DNA of 64,000 nucleotides, taken from NCBI GenBank assembly GCA_900539715.1, contig UQDA01000001.1:137558-201557 (forward strand), written 5' to 3'. Below are positions 17,264-26,227 of the stretch, piece after piece. The stretch is from an uncultured Lachnospiraceae bacterium (GTDB lineage Bacteria > Bacillota > Clostridia > Lachnospirales > Lachnospiraceae). The notes beneath the pieces were generated by a model. It saw nothing but the letters and a program-made list of their open reading frames with translations. It did no database searches and was not told the origin of the DNA. Position 1 is the stretch's first letter; each line of letters begins with the position of its first letter. The translations under genes were made by a program, and so were the position numbers.

Positions 17264-17602
17264 TCAGATTCCGAGTATCTTCCATACATACATCGGCGCA
17301 GTCAGCATCAGCACAAGACACACAAATAAGATAGCGGGCGGCGCCCAGTCAAACTGCCCATGTTTGCGGTAATCAAAATATGCTGTCCCCAGCTTCCCGA
17401 AAAAGAAAACTGCCAGGATCATATCTATCGCCGGGAACACCACGTTGTCCACCACAGTTTTTATCTGCCCTGCCGCACTGCTCCATGTTTCCTCGATCAC
17501 GCCCGCCACATTTGCTTCCTTTGCACACACGGGAAACGCCATCATCCCTGCCGCCAGCATGACAGCCCCCAGTAAACACACGACTTTTTTTGTTTTCTGC
17601 AT
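17264..17602 (-). CDS. VirB2-like small secreted membrane protein (DUF3852-like)
   Basis: A 112-residue protein with a signal peptide (KKVVCLLGAVMLAAGMMAFPVCA, cleavage near 28) and two membrane segments (VVFPAIDMILAVFFFGKLG and PAILFVCLVLMLTAPMYVW) joined by a short polar loop. This is the topology of VirB2 conjugative pilin. It resembles DUF3852 proteins of ICEs; the number is from memory. ATG at 17602 has GAAGGGAG upstream. Confidence 0.72.
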   Translation of the reverse strand: MQKTKKVVCLLGAVMLAAGMMAFPVCAKEANVAGVIEETWSSAAGQIKTVVDNVVFPAIDMILAVFFFGKLGTAYFDYRKHGQFDWAPPAILFVCLVLMLTAPMYVWKILGI

Positions 17603-17620
17603 TTAAAATCTCCCTTCTTT

Positions 17621-19327
17621 TCATCTCCCCGGATTCTGGGGCGCGATATGCCAGTCTTCCCAGAGGTTCCCCTGTATCTGCAAGGTATCCGTCAGATTCC
17701 TGGCAAGCATCCCCGCCGGAGTCCAACAATCCATCAGCCATGTATATGGCGTATAACTTCCATCCGGATACCAGATTGGAGTAAAATGGGTCCTTCCCCT
17801 GTAAGTGCTGTAGCTGTTTTCAAAAAATTCATGAGACATGCCATAGCCATCCCCCATGCGCTCTAATAATCTCCAGAAGGTTTCATATCCGAATTCCGGG
17901 AAATAGGTGACTGCATTCTGCGCAGGGGTTACCGCATCCGGCTGGTCCGTCTGCACAGAAGTCATGACCCTTTCATGAAACCCGTATCCTGATTTCATCG
18001 TTTTCCCATTTGCAGTCGGGGATTTTTCATCCACCCAAAGCTCCATAGATGCACTCAGGCTGGCAGAATGACGTTCCAGCAAAAACTCCCACCAGCCTTC
18101 GTCAACCCAATATCCCTCTTCCTCTGCCTCCGGTGTCTCATGCCAGACCCATTCTGCCTTCCACCACGGCTTCCACACACTCCATCCTGTCGTTGTTGCT
18201 TCACTCCGATAAGGTATCGGCACAGCCTGAAAGCTATCGTTTCTATCGTCCGCATTCGGGTCCGGAGGGGGATTTTCCCCAAGTTCTGTAATCCTTGCCG
18301 TAATGATCCCTTTTTCTGCAGTTCCGCCTCCCTCTACCGTTACAGGGATTTCCATGACCTGCTCCTCTTTTGGCGTTGTCCATCGTACCCATGCCAGCTG
18401 TTCCTCCCCTTCCGGATAATAGACATTTTCTACCCTGTAATCACGCCCACCTATCTGAAATGTCACAGTTACCGGATGCTCCGGGTCGCTCTGTCCCCCC
18501 TTGATCCGGACAGACGTGATGACTTCTGTATTTGTCCGGTATTCATAGTCATAGCTCGCTACTTCCGGTCCTTCCGGCAGGATATCCTGAAACCGGACAA
18601 TCCCAAGCCCAAGGCTGCTTTTTATTTCTTCATCCGATACCGTCTGGTCCGTGCTCTTTCCCCACGCCGGATATCCTAAATCCCCTGTTTCCAAAAACAT
18701 GGACAGCGGAAGGTTTTTATGCGTAAAAGATACCATCCGCTTCCGCAGCCCGCCGCTTAATTTCTCATCATAAAGCGCAGCTTCCGTAGCGGTCGTTGCG
18801 ATCATGCTCCCCTGAAAACGGTAATAACCGACCGGCTCTAAAAGCAGCTTATATCCCCCGCTTACCAACACTTCAAAGTCCATCCCGGTCAAACCTGCGA
18901 TACTCCTGATGACCTGTTCATCCGTAAAATAATTTTTGATCGCTTCGATATTGGCAGCACCATTGCTTTGAGAACTGATAATCTTAGGCAGTGCCTGCGC
19001 AGGGTTCACATATTCATAAGTGCCTGTATCCACTGACAGGGCAGTTCCTCCAGAATAAGAAAGTTTACATACCTTCCCGAAAGAGTAATCTATTTTCGGT
19101 TTTTTGTTTGTCAGGTCGACCGGCCTTGTGACCGGCTCCCTGCCCTCTGCCCGGACCACCGTCACACGCACCCCGTCATTGCCCGGCGACCACACATTCT
19201 GGCTGCTCCCCTGCCCCATGCTTCCCCCGCCGCCGTCCACATTTCCATCCCCCACTGCCTTCACTGGAATGGCACACAGCCAGCAACAAAGGAACACAGC
19301 ACATAAAATCCTCCATTTTCCTTTCAC
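17621..19327 (-). CDS. Large secreted conjugation-operon protein, unknown family
   Basis: A 568-residue exported protein. The signal peptide KGKWRILCAVFLCCWLCAIPVKA is followed by Gly-rich sequence and then beta-rich domains. One near 260-360 looks immunoglobulin-like (HPVTVTFQIGGRDYRVENVYYPEGEE, then MEIPVTVEGGGTAEKGIITARI). A tryptophan-rich segment near 385-420 (WSVWKPWWKAEW) follows. No membrane anchor is obvious at the C-terminus. GTG at 19327 has GGGAGG upstream. Position after the internal terminator and before the VirB2-like gene suggests a surface or channel component; function unknown. Confidence 0.7.
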   Translation of the reverse strand: MKGKWRILCAVFLCCWLCAIPVKAVGDGNVDGGGGSMGQGSSQNVWSPGNDGVRVTVVRAEGREPVTRPVDLTNKKPKIDYSFGKVCKLSYSGGTALSVDTGTYEYVNPAQALPKIISSQSNGAANIEAIKNYFTDEQVIRSIAGLTGMDFEVLVSGGYKLLLEPVGYYRFQGSMIATTATEAALYDEKLSGGLRKRMVSFTHKNLPLSMFLETGDLGYPAWGKSTDQTVSDEEIKSSLGLGIVRFQDILPEGPEVASYDYEYRTNTEVITSVRIKGGQSDPEHPVTVTFQIGGRDYRVENVYYPEGEEQLAWVRWTTPKEEQVMEIPVTVEGGGTAEKGIITARITELGENPPPDPNADDRNDSFQAVPIPYRSEATTTGWSVWKPWWKAEWVWHETPEAEEEGYWVDEGWWEFLLERHSASLSASMELWVDEKSPTANGKTMKSGYGFHERVMTSVQTDQPDAVTPAQNAVTYFPEFGYETFWRLLERMGDGYGMSHEFFENSYSTYRGRTHFTPIWYPDGSYTPYTWLMDCWTPAGMLARNLTDTLQIQGNLWEDWHIAPQNPGR

Positions 19328-19346
19328 CGCTTTCCTCCCATATACG

Positions 19347-19370
19347 AAAAAAACACCGCTCTATGCGGTG
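19347..19370 (-). terminator. Intrinsic terminator between pilus and T4SS modules
   Basis: On the minus strand CACCGC (19370-19365), loop ATAGA, GCGGTG (19359-19354), then seven T. It sits in the 59-base gap between the last pilus-module gene and the 568-aa secreted protein, so the T4SS genes need read-through or their own promoter. Confidence 0.8.
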
Positions 19371-19386
19371 CTTTTCCCCATGATGT

Positions 19387-19965
19387 TTAATCCATCACGC
19401 CTATCTTATTTCCGTTTTCATACATATCCTGCGCGACAGTTCCCGAGCTGCCGCCGCCCTCATTTTCCACCCAGCCAAAGCCCGGTATAAAAATCTGTCC
19501 ACCATCCGTGTCGCCCGCCTGAGGTTCCTCCTGCCCCGTTGTTTCCCCCGGTGCATTTTCTCCCGGCTGCTGATCCGGGTTTTTTAACGCCTCCTCCGGC
19601 ACCTCCGGTTTTTTCACATCCGGCTGGATGCTTTGCACAGTGTCCTTCTCCTGTCCGTCATCCGCCCCATTCTCCAAGCCATCCTGTGCTGTCTCTCCCG
19701 ATTCGGTTTCCGATTCTGTTTCAGCCTGCAGGCTCTCCGGTTCTGTCTCCACTATCCCATCCCCGTTTTGCGCCCCTTGCCCTTTTTCTTCCTCCTGTTC
19801 CATATCCACCGTTATCTCTGTAACTTCCCCGGTTTCTGCCTCAAACCGTTCCTCCGGCACAGCTTCCGGCTTTAACTGGAACCAGATTGCCACCAAAAGC
19901 CCTGCACACAATAAAATGCCTCCCAAAACCAGAAGATACCTTTTTGCCTTTTCTGTCAGTTTCAT
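19387..19965 (-). CDS. Single-pass membrane protein with acidic low-complexity ectodomain (DUF6550-like)
   Basis: A 192-residue protein. A basic N-terminus and a membrane segment (YLLVLGGILLCAGLLVAIWF, residues 9-28) are followed by about 120 residues rich in Glu, Thr, Gln and Pro (a stalk). It ends in FIPGFGWVENEGGGSSGTVAQDMYENGNKIGVMD, a conserved-looking tail. It resembles DUF6550 ICE proteins, number uncertain. ATG at 19965 has GGAGGAAGAG upstream. It is the last gene before the internal terminator, after the TadE-like genes. Confidence 0.65.
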   Translation of the reverse strand: MKLTEKAKRYLLVLGGILLCAGLLVAIWFQLKPEAVPEERFEAETGEVTEITVDMEQEEEKGQGAQNGDGIVETEPESLQAETESETESGETAQDGLENGADDGQEKDTVQSIQPDVKKPEVPEEALKNPDQQPGENAPGETTGQEEPQAGDTDGGQIFIPGFGWVENEGGGSSGTVAQDMYENGNKIGVMD

Positions 19966-20040
19966 CTCTCTTCCTCCATATTTATCCATCGTTCCCCTGA
20001 CCACAACATACTATAAACGGCCCGCAAAGTCTATCACTAC

Positions 20041-20637
20041 CTAAAAAACCTCCGTATATCCTGCCTGAACTTTCAACTCCATCTCAAGCGGTAATAACAT
20101 TTTCCCTAAAAAGCGCACCGGGGCTTCCATCCGGATTATTCCCTCCGCTTCAAAACGCTGTGTCCCCGACGGGTCTGATGGCGCAAACGGTGCATTCCGT
20201 ATCGTAACTTCCAGCCCATCCAGCGCAAATTCTTCTGTCTGTCCATCCCCCATATATTTGACACGCCTGCCGCCATCCAGCTGTGTCCCAAGTATTCTGT
20301 CCAGCTGTCCGTACACATCCCCCGTATCCAGCGTTTCTTCCCAAGTATCCTCCCCAAAGGGCTGATAACTTCCGGAATATCCCTCCCGCACACCATGATA
20401 GACCCCTGCATAATTATCATTTACCACGGAGATGATCGCATCTTCCAATGCATCCCTTACTCCGACTGCGATAATCTGGAGCCGGAAATACTCGCTGATC
20501 CCGCAAAAAATGACCAGTAACGCCAACGTTACCGCTGCCGCCATCGGAACTCCTGAACCGCCCTTCCCTTTAAGGCATTCTATCGTCCTGCACACCAGTC
20601 CTCTTATCTTTTCTTTCCATCCGCCTTTTATTTCCAA
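20041..20637 (-). CDS. TadE/TadF-like pseudopilin
   Basis: A 198-residue protein. A short basic cytoplasmic head is followed by one membrane helix (VPMAAAVTLALLVIFCGISEYFRL) and a soluble extracellular part that includes VRDALEDAIISVVNDNYAGVY, as in TadE-type minor pilins. It probably initiates or caps the Flp-like pilus. The TTG at 20637 follows CGGAGG and overlaps the stop of the DUF4320-like gene, so the two are translationally coupled. Confidence 0.72.
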   Translation of the reverse strand: MEIKGGWKEKIRGLVCRTIECLKGKGGSGVPMAAAVTLALLVIFCGISEYFRLQIIAVGVRDALEDAIISVVNDNYAGVYHGVREGYSGSYQPFGEDTWEETLDTGDVYGQLDRILGTQLDGGRRVKYMGDGQTEEFALDGLEVTIRNAPFAPSDPSGTQRFEAEGIIRMEAPVRFLGKMLLPLEMELKVQAGYTEVF

Positions 20638-21035
20638 TACACCTCCGATTTCCCTGACGCCTCTGCCCGCAATGTGACCGGGAACGAACCAAATTTTCCA
20701 AACAGACCGATATTCGTTTCATAGGTGAGCGTTACGGACACATCCTCATTTAGCTGTATCCGCCCCTCCTGCGACCATGAGATATCCGGTTCCAGACCTG
20801 TTTTTTCAATCAGGCTTTCCTCCCGACGGTCGGTTTCTGCCCCCACCCGACCTGATATTTCCGCTTCCCGCACCAGCTCTGTAGCAAACACATCCAACTG
20901 CTGTTTTTTTACAAACACCGGGAGTACCTGCACACACAGCGCCAGCACCAGCATCCCGCACAGGACCAGAACGACCATATCCACATATCCTTCCCCGCTC
21001 CGGTCCCGCCACAGCCGTTTCCACCGTTTTCCCAT
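20628..21035 (-). CDS. DUF4320-like TadE-type minor pilin
   Basis: A 135-residue protein. After KRWKRLWRDRSGEGYVD comes a single hydrophobic helix (MVVLVLCGMLVLALCVQVLPVF), then a soluble domain with KQQLDVFATELVREAEISG, typical of TadE-like pseudopilins. The motif SGEGYVD just before the helix is shared with the Flp-like prepilin at 26693-26956, suggesting the same peptidase processes both. ATG at 21035 has GAAGGGGAAAG upstream. Confidence 0.78.
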   Translation of the reverse strand: MGKRWKRLWRDRSGEGYVDMVVLVLCGMLVLALCVQVLPVFVKKQQLDVFATELVREAEISGRVGAETDRREESLIEKTGLEPDISWSQEGRIQLNEDVSVTLTYETNIGLFGKFGSFPVTLRAEASGKSEVYWK

Positions 21036-21051
21036 CTTTCCCCTTCTTTCT

Positions 21052-21924
21052 TTAAAACATCCCGCCCAGGTTCTCGATTGCCACATAACAAATAATCGTA
21101 AGATATGTGAGCAAAAAACACATCAGCATCACAAAGGAAAACACCCTTATCTTAGGCGGTATCTTCTGCGCCTCTGCCTTTAACCTCTGCAGTTCAATCT
21201 GCTTAAAATCATGGGACAGCATCTGAAAATACACAGCACTGTCATCCCCGCGCAGCACCCCTATCAGCCCCCTTACCACATCCGACAGCATCGGGGAGTT
21301 GATTCTTGATTCAAAACGTGTTAATGCAGCTTCATAGTTAGAGGACCTCATATCCGCTATCAGGATATCCAGCTCACCTGAAAGGCTCTCTCCCGCATTC
21401 ATGCGAAACCGCTCCAGCATCCCGACCACATTCCTGCCTGATTTTAATTCCTGTTCGATCGTTGCGACCAGCCGCGGAAGCTGCGCTTCAATCTCATCCC
21501 GCTTTGCTTTCAACCGTTCGTCGGCCTTTTGCATCTCCTGAAAGTATAGCAGCACCGCCAAAATGACGATTACCGGGGTTAAGAGCGGAACAAAAAGCAC
21601 ACAGGGGATGGTACCCAATAATACTGCTCCTGCCTTTACAAGGGCATACGCCTGATAGACTTCCGGGGAAAGGTTCATTCCCCCTGACTTTAATATCCGG
21701 TCCAGCCTCCCTCTCCGGTATGCTTCCATATGGATATATTTTGACAGATACACTGCCGCTGACATCAGATAGGCTTCGATGGTCTTTACCGTCTTTTTTT
21801 CCTGCCGGACCGTCCCCAGCATTGCCCGCGCCGTCCTGAGCGTCGGGAGCCTTAAAAAAGAGCTTGCCAGAAAAAACAGCCCCATCGCCAGAAATACACC
21901 AAATAAAAAAAGAAGAACTGTCAC
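21052..21924 (-). CDS. tadC: TadC-like pilus platform protein (type II secretion F domain)
   Basis: A 290-residue inner-membrane protein with four hydrophobic segments and a cytoplasmic T2SSF domain (RDEIEAQLPRLVATIEQELKSGRNVVGMLERF, then GELDILIADMRSSNYEAALTRFESR). TadC with TadB forms the platform on which the ATPase acts. I set the start at the GTG at 21924, with AGGAGG eight bases upstream, six bases after the tadB stop. Confidence 0.85.
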   Translation of the reverse strand: MTVLLFLFGVFLAMGLFFLASSFLRLPTLRTARAMLGTVRQEKKTVKTIEAYLMSAAVYLSKYIHMEAYRRGRLDRILKSGGMNLSPEVYQAYALVKAGAVLLGTIPCVLFVPLLTPVIVILAVLLYFQEMQKADERLKAKRDEIEAQLPRLVATIEQELKSGRNVVGMLERFRMNAGESLSGELDILIADMRSSNYEAALTRFESRINSPMLSDVVRGLIGVLRGDDSAVYFQMLSHDFKQIELQRLKAEAQKIPPKIRVFSFVMLMCFLLTYLTIICYVAIENLGGMF

Positions 21925-21929
21925 TGGTA

Positions 21930-22859
21930 TTACCTCCTGTACTCGATCGGACGGGTCAGTTTCACTACAAAACCCGCTGAAATAAAAATTGCCGCCGCTG
22001 TCCCTGCAAGGATGACCTGCCCCAGGACAGTATGCATCAGCACTCCGTACCACTCTTTATTTAACAGATACATCAGCGGGATATTCCCAACCACAAAGAT
22101 GACCATGATCAGAAACTCCTTTCTCGGCTCTGCGATGAGGTATTCCAGCTCTGCGTTTACATTACGCATATCGGATAATTTTGACACGATCGGTACAAGC
22201 GTCGTTTTCAGACTGCGGTCTCTCTGACAGTCGCTGAGGGCATCACACCATTCCCCGAACACCTCATTATCAATCCGTCTTTTCATCGTATGCAGCGCTG
22301 CGTCAATATCCGGGTCCACCATCCGCACCTGCATCAGAAATGCTCCAAACACTTCTGATACCGGCGGGTTCAGATACGAAATATTTTCTTCTACTGCCGT
22401 CACGATGTCCTCCGTCCTAAGGTATGCCGTCGTTATCACGGACAACGCTGTTTCCAGCTCCGCCGATACATCCCTTTTGTAATGGTGCGCGGTCAGCTTC
22501 ACATACCAGAACGGGAGAAACAAAAATCCTGACGCCAAAACCGGGGCTAAGAGCAAACTCCCCAAAAGCCCTGCCAAGACCGCCCCGATCAAAAACAGTA
22601 TGAGTGAAACGGCGCACACCATTGAAAACCGTTCCCCCCGTCCGGTCAATTCAAGCACTTCCTGTGCTTCCAGAATCTCCCGGCGCATGATTCCCTTCTT
22701 TCGTTTCCCTGTCGATTCCCTGATTTTTTCCCTGATCCCCTGCTTGGGATGGATAAACGAATCAAACAGCCCCTCTGTAAATTCTGATATATTGAGATTC
22801 AGAAGCAAAAAAAGCCCTGTTACCAGCCCTGCACAGGCAAGCGTTTCTATTGCGATCAT
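21930..22859 (-). CDS. tadB: TadB-like pilus platform protein (type II secretion F-like)
   Basis: A 309-residue membrane protein with an N-terminal segment, a central pair (VCAVSLILFLIGAVLAGLLG and LLLAPVLASGFLFLPFWYV) and a C-terminal pair. Between them is a cytoplasmic region with DVSAELETALSVITTAYLRTEDIVTAVEENISYLNPPV, typical of Tad platform proteins. Its ATG overlaps the tadA stop (ATGA) and it precedes tadC, the normal Tad order. Confidence 0.82.
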   Translation of the reverse strand: MIAIETLACAGLVTGLFLLLNLNISEFTEGLFDSFIHPKQGIREKIRESTGKRKKGIMRREILEAQEVLELTGRGERFSMVCAVSLILFLIGAVLAGLLGSLLLAPVLASGFLFLPFWYVKLTAHHYKRDVSAELETALSVITTAYLRTEDIVTAVEENISYLNPPVSEVFGAFLMQVRMVDPDIDAALHTMKRRIDNEVFGEWCDALSDCQRDRSLKTTLVPIVSKLSDMRNVNAELEYLIAEPRKEFLIMVIFVVGNIPLMYLLNKEWYGVLMHTVLGQVILAGTAAAIFISAGFVVKLTRPIEYRR

Positions 22860-24382
22860 TTTTTCTGTCCCTTCCTTCCATTCAACGGTGCAGCAAGCCG
22901 CACCAACATCTCCTGCGGCATCCCATTCTCCATCAGCCGCCTCCTAAGGCTATCCGAAATGGCATTGACCCTCCGGTGGCTGCCTTTTACAATAAATTTC
23001 CCGTTTTCGATCCGGTTCTCCTCAATCTGATACTCAAATAATGGCCGGAAGCTCCGTGTCCCGTCCGGAAGTATCTCGCATTCCATGATCTCCATTAAAC
23101 GCCTTTCCTTGTTTTCCAGCTGCTTACAGAACGCAACGATCGGATACGCTTCCGTCACAAAACCCATCAACGTTTCATCCCGCATCTCCACTGCACGCTT
23201 ACACAGGGAAACCATCCGGCGGTATGTCGCATCACAGCTCATGGAATGGATTGTCGTCACGACCGCCACTCCCGTCCGTGCCGCTTCCTGCGCCGCATTT
23301 GCCTCCGGTCCCCTCATTTCCCCGACTACGATAATATCCGGATTAAACCGAAGGGCCATATCGAGCAGCGCCGTCTGGTCAATCCGCTGCCTCTCATTTT
23401 CACTGTCACGGGTCAGGGTATGGATTACGGAATTTACTACCCGTCCCTCTTTCCTGCGCACCAAAGCCAGCTCCCTCGAACCGTTCTCGATGCTGTAAAT
23501 ACGCTTATTATCCGGTATAGTTGTCAAAAGCCACCCCAGAAGTGTTGTTTTTCCCGAGCTGGTTGCCCCCGCCACACACACGGAAATGCCATATCGGATA
23601 CACTCCGCCAGAAAATCCAGCATTTCCTCCGTGGCAGTCCCGCCATCTATAAAATCCTCTTTTTTCATATTCTGAGGGTTTACGATACGAATCGACGCTG
23701 CGACACCCACATCTTCATCCACCACCGGGGTTTTTAGCACAGCAATGCGGATATTTTTAGCCAGATGTCCCAGCACGCTCGGGCTTGCATCATCCAGCAC
23801 CATACCGGATACATGCAGCATCCGACGGACCACATTGACCGCATGCTCCGGGCTTTCAAAATGTTCCTCCAGCTTTCTCGTCTCCCCGCCCGAAAACTGT
23901 ACCTCCACATCGTCCCATGCGTTGATGTCAATCTCCTCGATCCCTTCTCCGTAAACATATTTTGTCAGGAAGCCAAATTCCGCCATCTCGGAATAAATAG
24001 CATCGATCAGCTCCTCCGTCCCCATCCCTGCCACACATATCCTGTGGTCCTGGATATACTTTCCTGCAAACCGCCTGATCTGTGCTTTGACTTCATCGCT
24101 TCCCCCCGCCGTTACAAGACCGCTGTACTCCTTTGACAGATACCCCTGCACTTCCCGAAGCACGGAAGAAAAATCCCGGCTCTCTCCTGAGGCAAAAAAC
24201 AGGTCGCTGCTTTTCATCCTGCCCGGTTCTTTTCCTGTGCTGGGTCTGTTTTCAGGTAAACGTCCCTTTTCTTCTTTCTGCTCCCTTTCCGTCGCCGCCT
24301 CTGTTTCCTCTACATCTGGATTTTTAAAAGCTTCAGATAGGTCTGCGCACCATCCGGCCCGGCTTCGCCTTTCGCCTAACAT
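22856..24382 (-). CDS. tadA: TadA/CpaF-type secretion ATPase
   Basis: A 508-residue GspE/VirB11-superfamily ATPase. Walker A GATSSGKTTLLGWLL is near residues 266-280. The Asp and Walker boxes include RFNPDIIVVGEMRGPEANAAQEAARTG, and the His box is VVTTIHSMSCDATYRRM, all as in CpaF. The N-terminal 60 residues are Glu/Lys-rich and probably flexible. It powers pilus assembly, not DNA transfer, since VirB4 and VirD4 are separate. ATG at 24382 has GGAGG upstream and overlaps the TadZ stop. Confidence 0.92.
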   Translation of the reverse strand: MLGERRSRAGWCADLSEAFKNPDVEETEAATEREQKEEKGRLPENRPSTGKEPGRMKSSDLFFASGESRDFSSVLREVQGYLSKEYSGLVTAGGSDEVKAQIRRFAGKYIQDHRICVAGMGTEELIDAIYSEMAEFGFLTKYVYGEGIEEIDINAWDDVEVQFSGGETRKLEEHFESPEHAVNVVRRMLHVSGMVLDDASPSVLGHLAKNIRIAVLKTPVVDEDVGVAASIRIVNPQNMKKEDFIDGGTATEEMLDFLAECIRYGISVCVAGATSSGKTTLLGWLLTTIPDNKRIYSIENGSRELALVRRKEGRVVNSVIHTLTRDSENERQRIDQTALLDMALRFNPDIIVVGEMRGPEANAAQEAARTGVAVVTTIHSMSCDATYRRMVSLCKRAVEMRDETLMGFVTEAYPIVAFCKQLENKERRLMEIMECEILPDGTRSFRPLFEYQIEENRIENGKFIVKGSHRRVNAISDSLRRRLMENGMPQEMLVRLAAPLNGRKGQKK

Positions 24383-25185
24383 CCAAACACCTCCCCGGTT
24401 ACCGCCTCTATCGCCCTCCGAAAGCCTCTGCTCTCCTTTAATCCCAGCTCTTTAAACAGGTTTCCTTCCAGCACCTGCTCTTCCACTTCTCGGGAATATG
24501 GAATCTGGAATACGGTATTCCCCAACACCTGCTCCATATGTGCGCTCGCTTCATTCGGCCGGACATTACTCGCAGCCTTATACTGCTTGTCCGCATCCCA
24601 TTTACTTTCTTTCAAAAGCGGCAGCTGGCTGGAAAAATAGCTGACAGATTTCAGGTCGCACCCTGTCAGCCTCAACACAGAATCAGCCTCCATCAGGGAA
24701 ACTGCGGAAAGGATATCGTTGGCGATATAGCTGCTGCAGTCAATGATGATACATGGTGCGATCTTCCTCAAACACTCCAGCAGTTCCTCTGCCTGCACCC
24801 TTTCATATTGCGGATAAGTGTATTCATTCTCCCCTTTCCGCATTCCAAGGATTGTCAGATGCCGGAGTTTCTTATGGGTAATACAATGATGCCGCACAAG
24901 ATTCTCCGTCACATGGGCTGCTGCGAGGATACTTCCTAAAGAATGCTCTTCTTCCAGCTCCCCCGGAGGACAGATACAGGGCAGCATTGGCGTATTCATA
25001 TCGCACAGAAGCAGTGCTACGTCCTGCTTCTGCATTGCCAGCCGCATGGCAAGCTTGGATGCGACTGTCGTTTTTCCGCACCCCGGACTCCCCCACACCG
25101 CAAGCATCTGGTTTTCCGGTTCCTCCCGATACGCTTCCTCTTCCTCTGGCTGATGGCAGAAAATGCTGTTTTTTATAAAATTCAA
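24376..25185 (-). CDS. tadZ: TadZ/CpaE-like MinD-family ATPase
   Basis: A 269-residue P-loop protein. A Walker A variant WGSPGCGKTTVASKLA near residues 31-46 is followed by VALLLCDMNTPMLP and IIDCSSYIAND as the MinD/ParA switch regions. TadZ/CpaE localises the Tad pilus machine. The usual receiver-like N-domain is absent. The TTG at 25185 overlaps the CpaB stop (TTGA) and has AGGAG upstream. Confidence 0.8.
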   Translation of the reverse strand: MNFIKNSIFCHQPEEEEAYREEPENQMLAVWGSPGCGKTTVASKLAMRLAMQKQDVALLLCDMNTPMLPCICPPGELEEEHSLGSILAAAHVTENLVRHHCITHKKLRHLTILGMRKGENEYTYPQYERVQAEELLECLRKIAPCIIIDCSSYIANDILSAVSLMEADSVLRLTGCDLKSVSYFSSQLPLLKESKWDADKQYKAASNVRPNEASAHMEQVLGNTVFQIPYSREVEEQVLEGNLFKELGLKESRGFRRAIEAVTGEVFGC

Positions 25186-26081
25186 GGCTCCTGCACCTCC
25201 TGCGGCTCTTCTGTACTTTCTTCGCTTTCCTGTATTTCATCTGCAGACAGGCTTTCCTCTGCTGTATCTTCTGCTTCAGTATCATTTTCAGGCAATGTAT
25301 CTGTTACATGCACTTCCATATCTTCTGTCTGTCCGTTGTCCTTCCCGTCCTTTTCTTTTTCCAATCCCTTTAAAATGGAATCCTGAGCAGCCACAAATTT
25401 TTCAGCATTCTCCCGTTCTCCACGATAGACCAGGGATAAATGGATTTTCCCTTCCGCCTCCAGCTCTGCCAAAAGCTTTGACTGCTCCGGGGCTGCCAAA
25501 AGCGTTACGGTTCCCGGAAGCTCTTTTTCTTCCCCTTCTTCCTGCGCTTCTGTATTCGCATCATTTCCGCTGGATGCCGTTACCGCGATCACTTCCATGT
25601 ATTTTAATTCCGGCAGTATCTCTGTCGTCCCCTGCTTTTTGTAATCCGGCGCGATCACTGAAACAATATCCCCGCTCTTTAACTTTCCGGACAAGCCATT
25701 GGCAAAAGCTTTTACAGAAATGGAGATTGCCTGTTTTTTCCCATCCAGATGATACAGATAAGCATTTTCTGCAGCCGGTTCCACTTCCACCTTGGAAGTC
25801 AGGATATAGTCCCCTTCCACAAAATCTGCCGCCGCATACTTCCCGATCACCGCATAAGGGTTTCGCGCTACATTTTCAGGAAGGTTAAAGCTTCCTACTT
25901 CCACTGTCTTTACCATATCCGCCGTAATCTTTTCCCCGCTTTTAATCTGCTTTACGACCCGCACGATCTCCGCCTTATTTGCAAGACTTTTGTTAAAAAG
26001 CGGCGTGATGCCGAAACAGATCAGCAGTGCCGCTGCAATACACATTACCCCCAAAACTGTCCGATTCTTAAAAAACTGCAT
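25182..26081 (-). CDS. cpaB: CpaB/RcpC-like Flp pilus assembly protein (SAF domain)
   Basis: A 299-residue exported, membrane-anchored protein. The N-terminal helix (VLGVMCIAAALLICFGITPLF) is followed by a SAF domain: IVRVVKQIKSGEKITADMVKTVEVG, then VIGKYAAADFVEGDYILTSKV, and ISISVKAFANGLSGKLKSGDIVSVIAP. The last 60 residues are Glu/Thr/Ser-rich. CpaB/RcpC proteins contact the wall or outer parts of Tad pili. ATG at 26081 has AAAGGAG upstream. A GC-rich hairpin (26109-26132) precedes the gene. Confidence 0.85.
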   Translation of the reverse strand: MQFFKNRTVLGVMCIAAALLICFGITPLFNKSLANKAEIVRVVKQIKSGEKITADMVKTVEVGSFNLPENVARNPYAVIGKYAAADFVEGDYILTSKVEVEPAAENAYLYHLDGKKQAISISVKAFANGLSGKLKSGDIVSVIAPDYKKQGTTEILPELKYMEVIAVTASSGNDANTEAQEEGEEKELPGTVTLLAAPEQSKLLAELEAEGKIHLSLVYRGERENAEKFVAAQDSILKGLEKEKDGKDNGQTEDMEVHVTDTLPENDTEAEDTAEESLSADEIQESEESTEEPQEVQEP

Positions 26082-26137
26082 TGATATTCTCCTTTTTCTC
26101 TACAAGAGAGGGGCGTTCTGTATACCGCCCCTCCCTG

Positions 26138-26227
26138 TTACGCCTGTTTTCTTCTGCGCCCAAAATAAATCCCTATTGCCGTGGCAGCGGCCATGATCCC
26201 TAACACAAGCATTCCTTTTTTTCTCAT
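26138..26227 (-). CDS. 29-residue membrane microprotein
   Basis: A short frame starting MRKKGMLVLGIMAAATAIGI and ending in a basic FGRRRKQA tail. It is one membrane helix flanked by positive charges. AGGAGG lies nine bases before the ATG at 26227, and the start overlaps the stop of the prepilin-peptidase gene. An in-frame ATG at 26236 is too close to that site. It lies between prepilin peptidase and cpaB, where a small pilus accessory protein would fit; the homology cannot be judged at this length. Confidence 0.55.
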   Translation of the reverse strand: MRKKGMLVLGIMAAATAIGIYFGRRRKQA

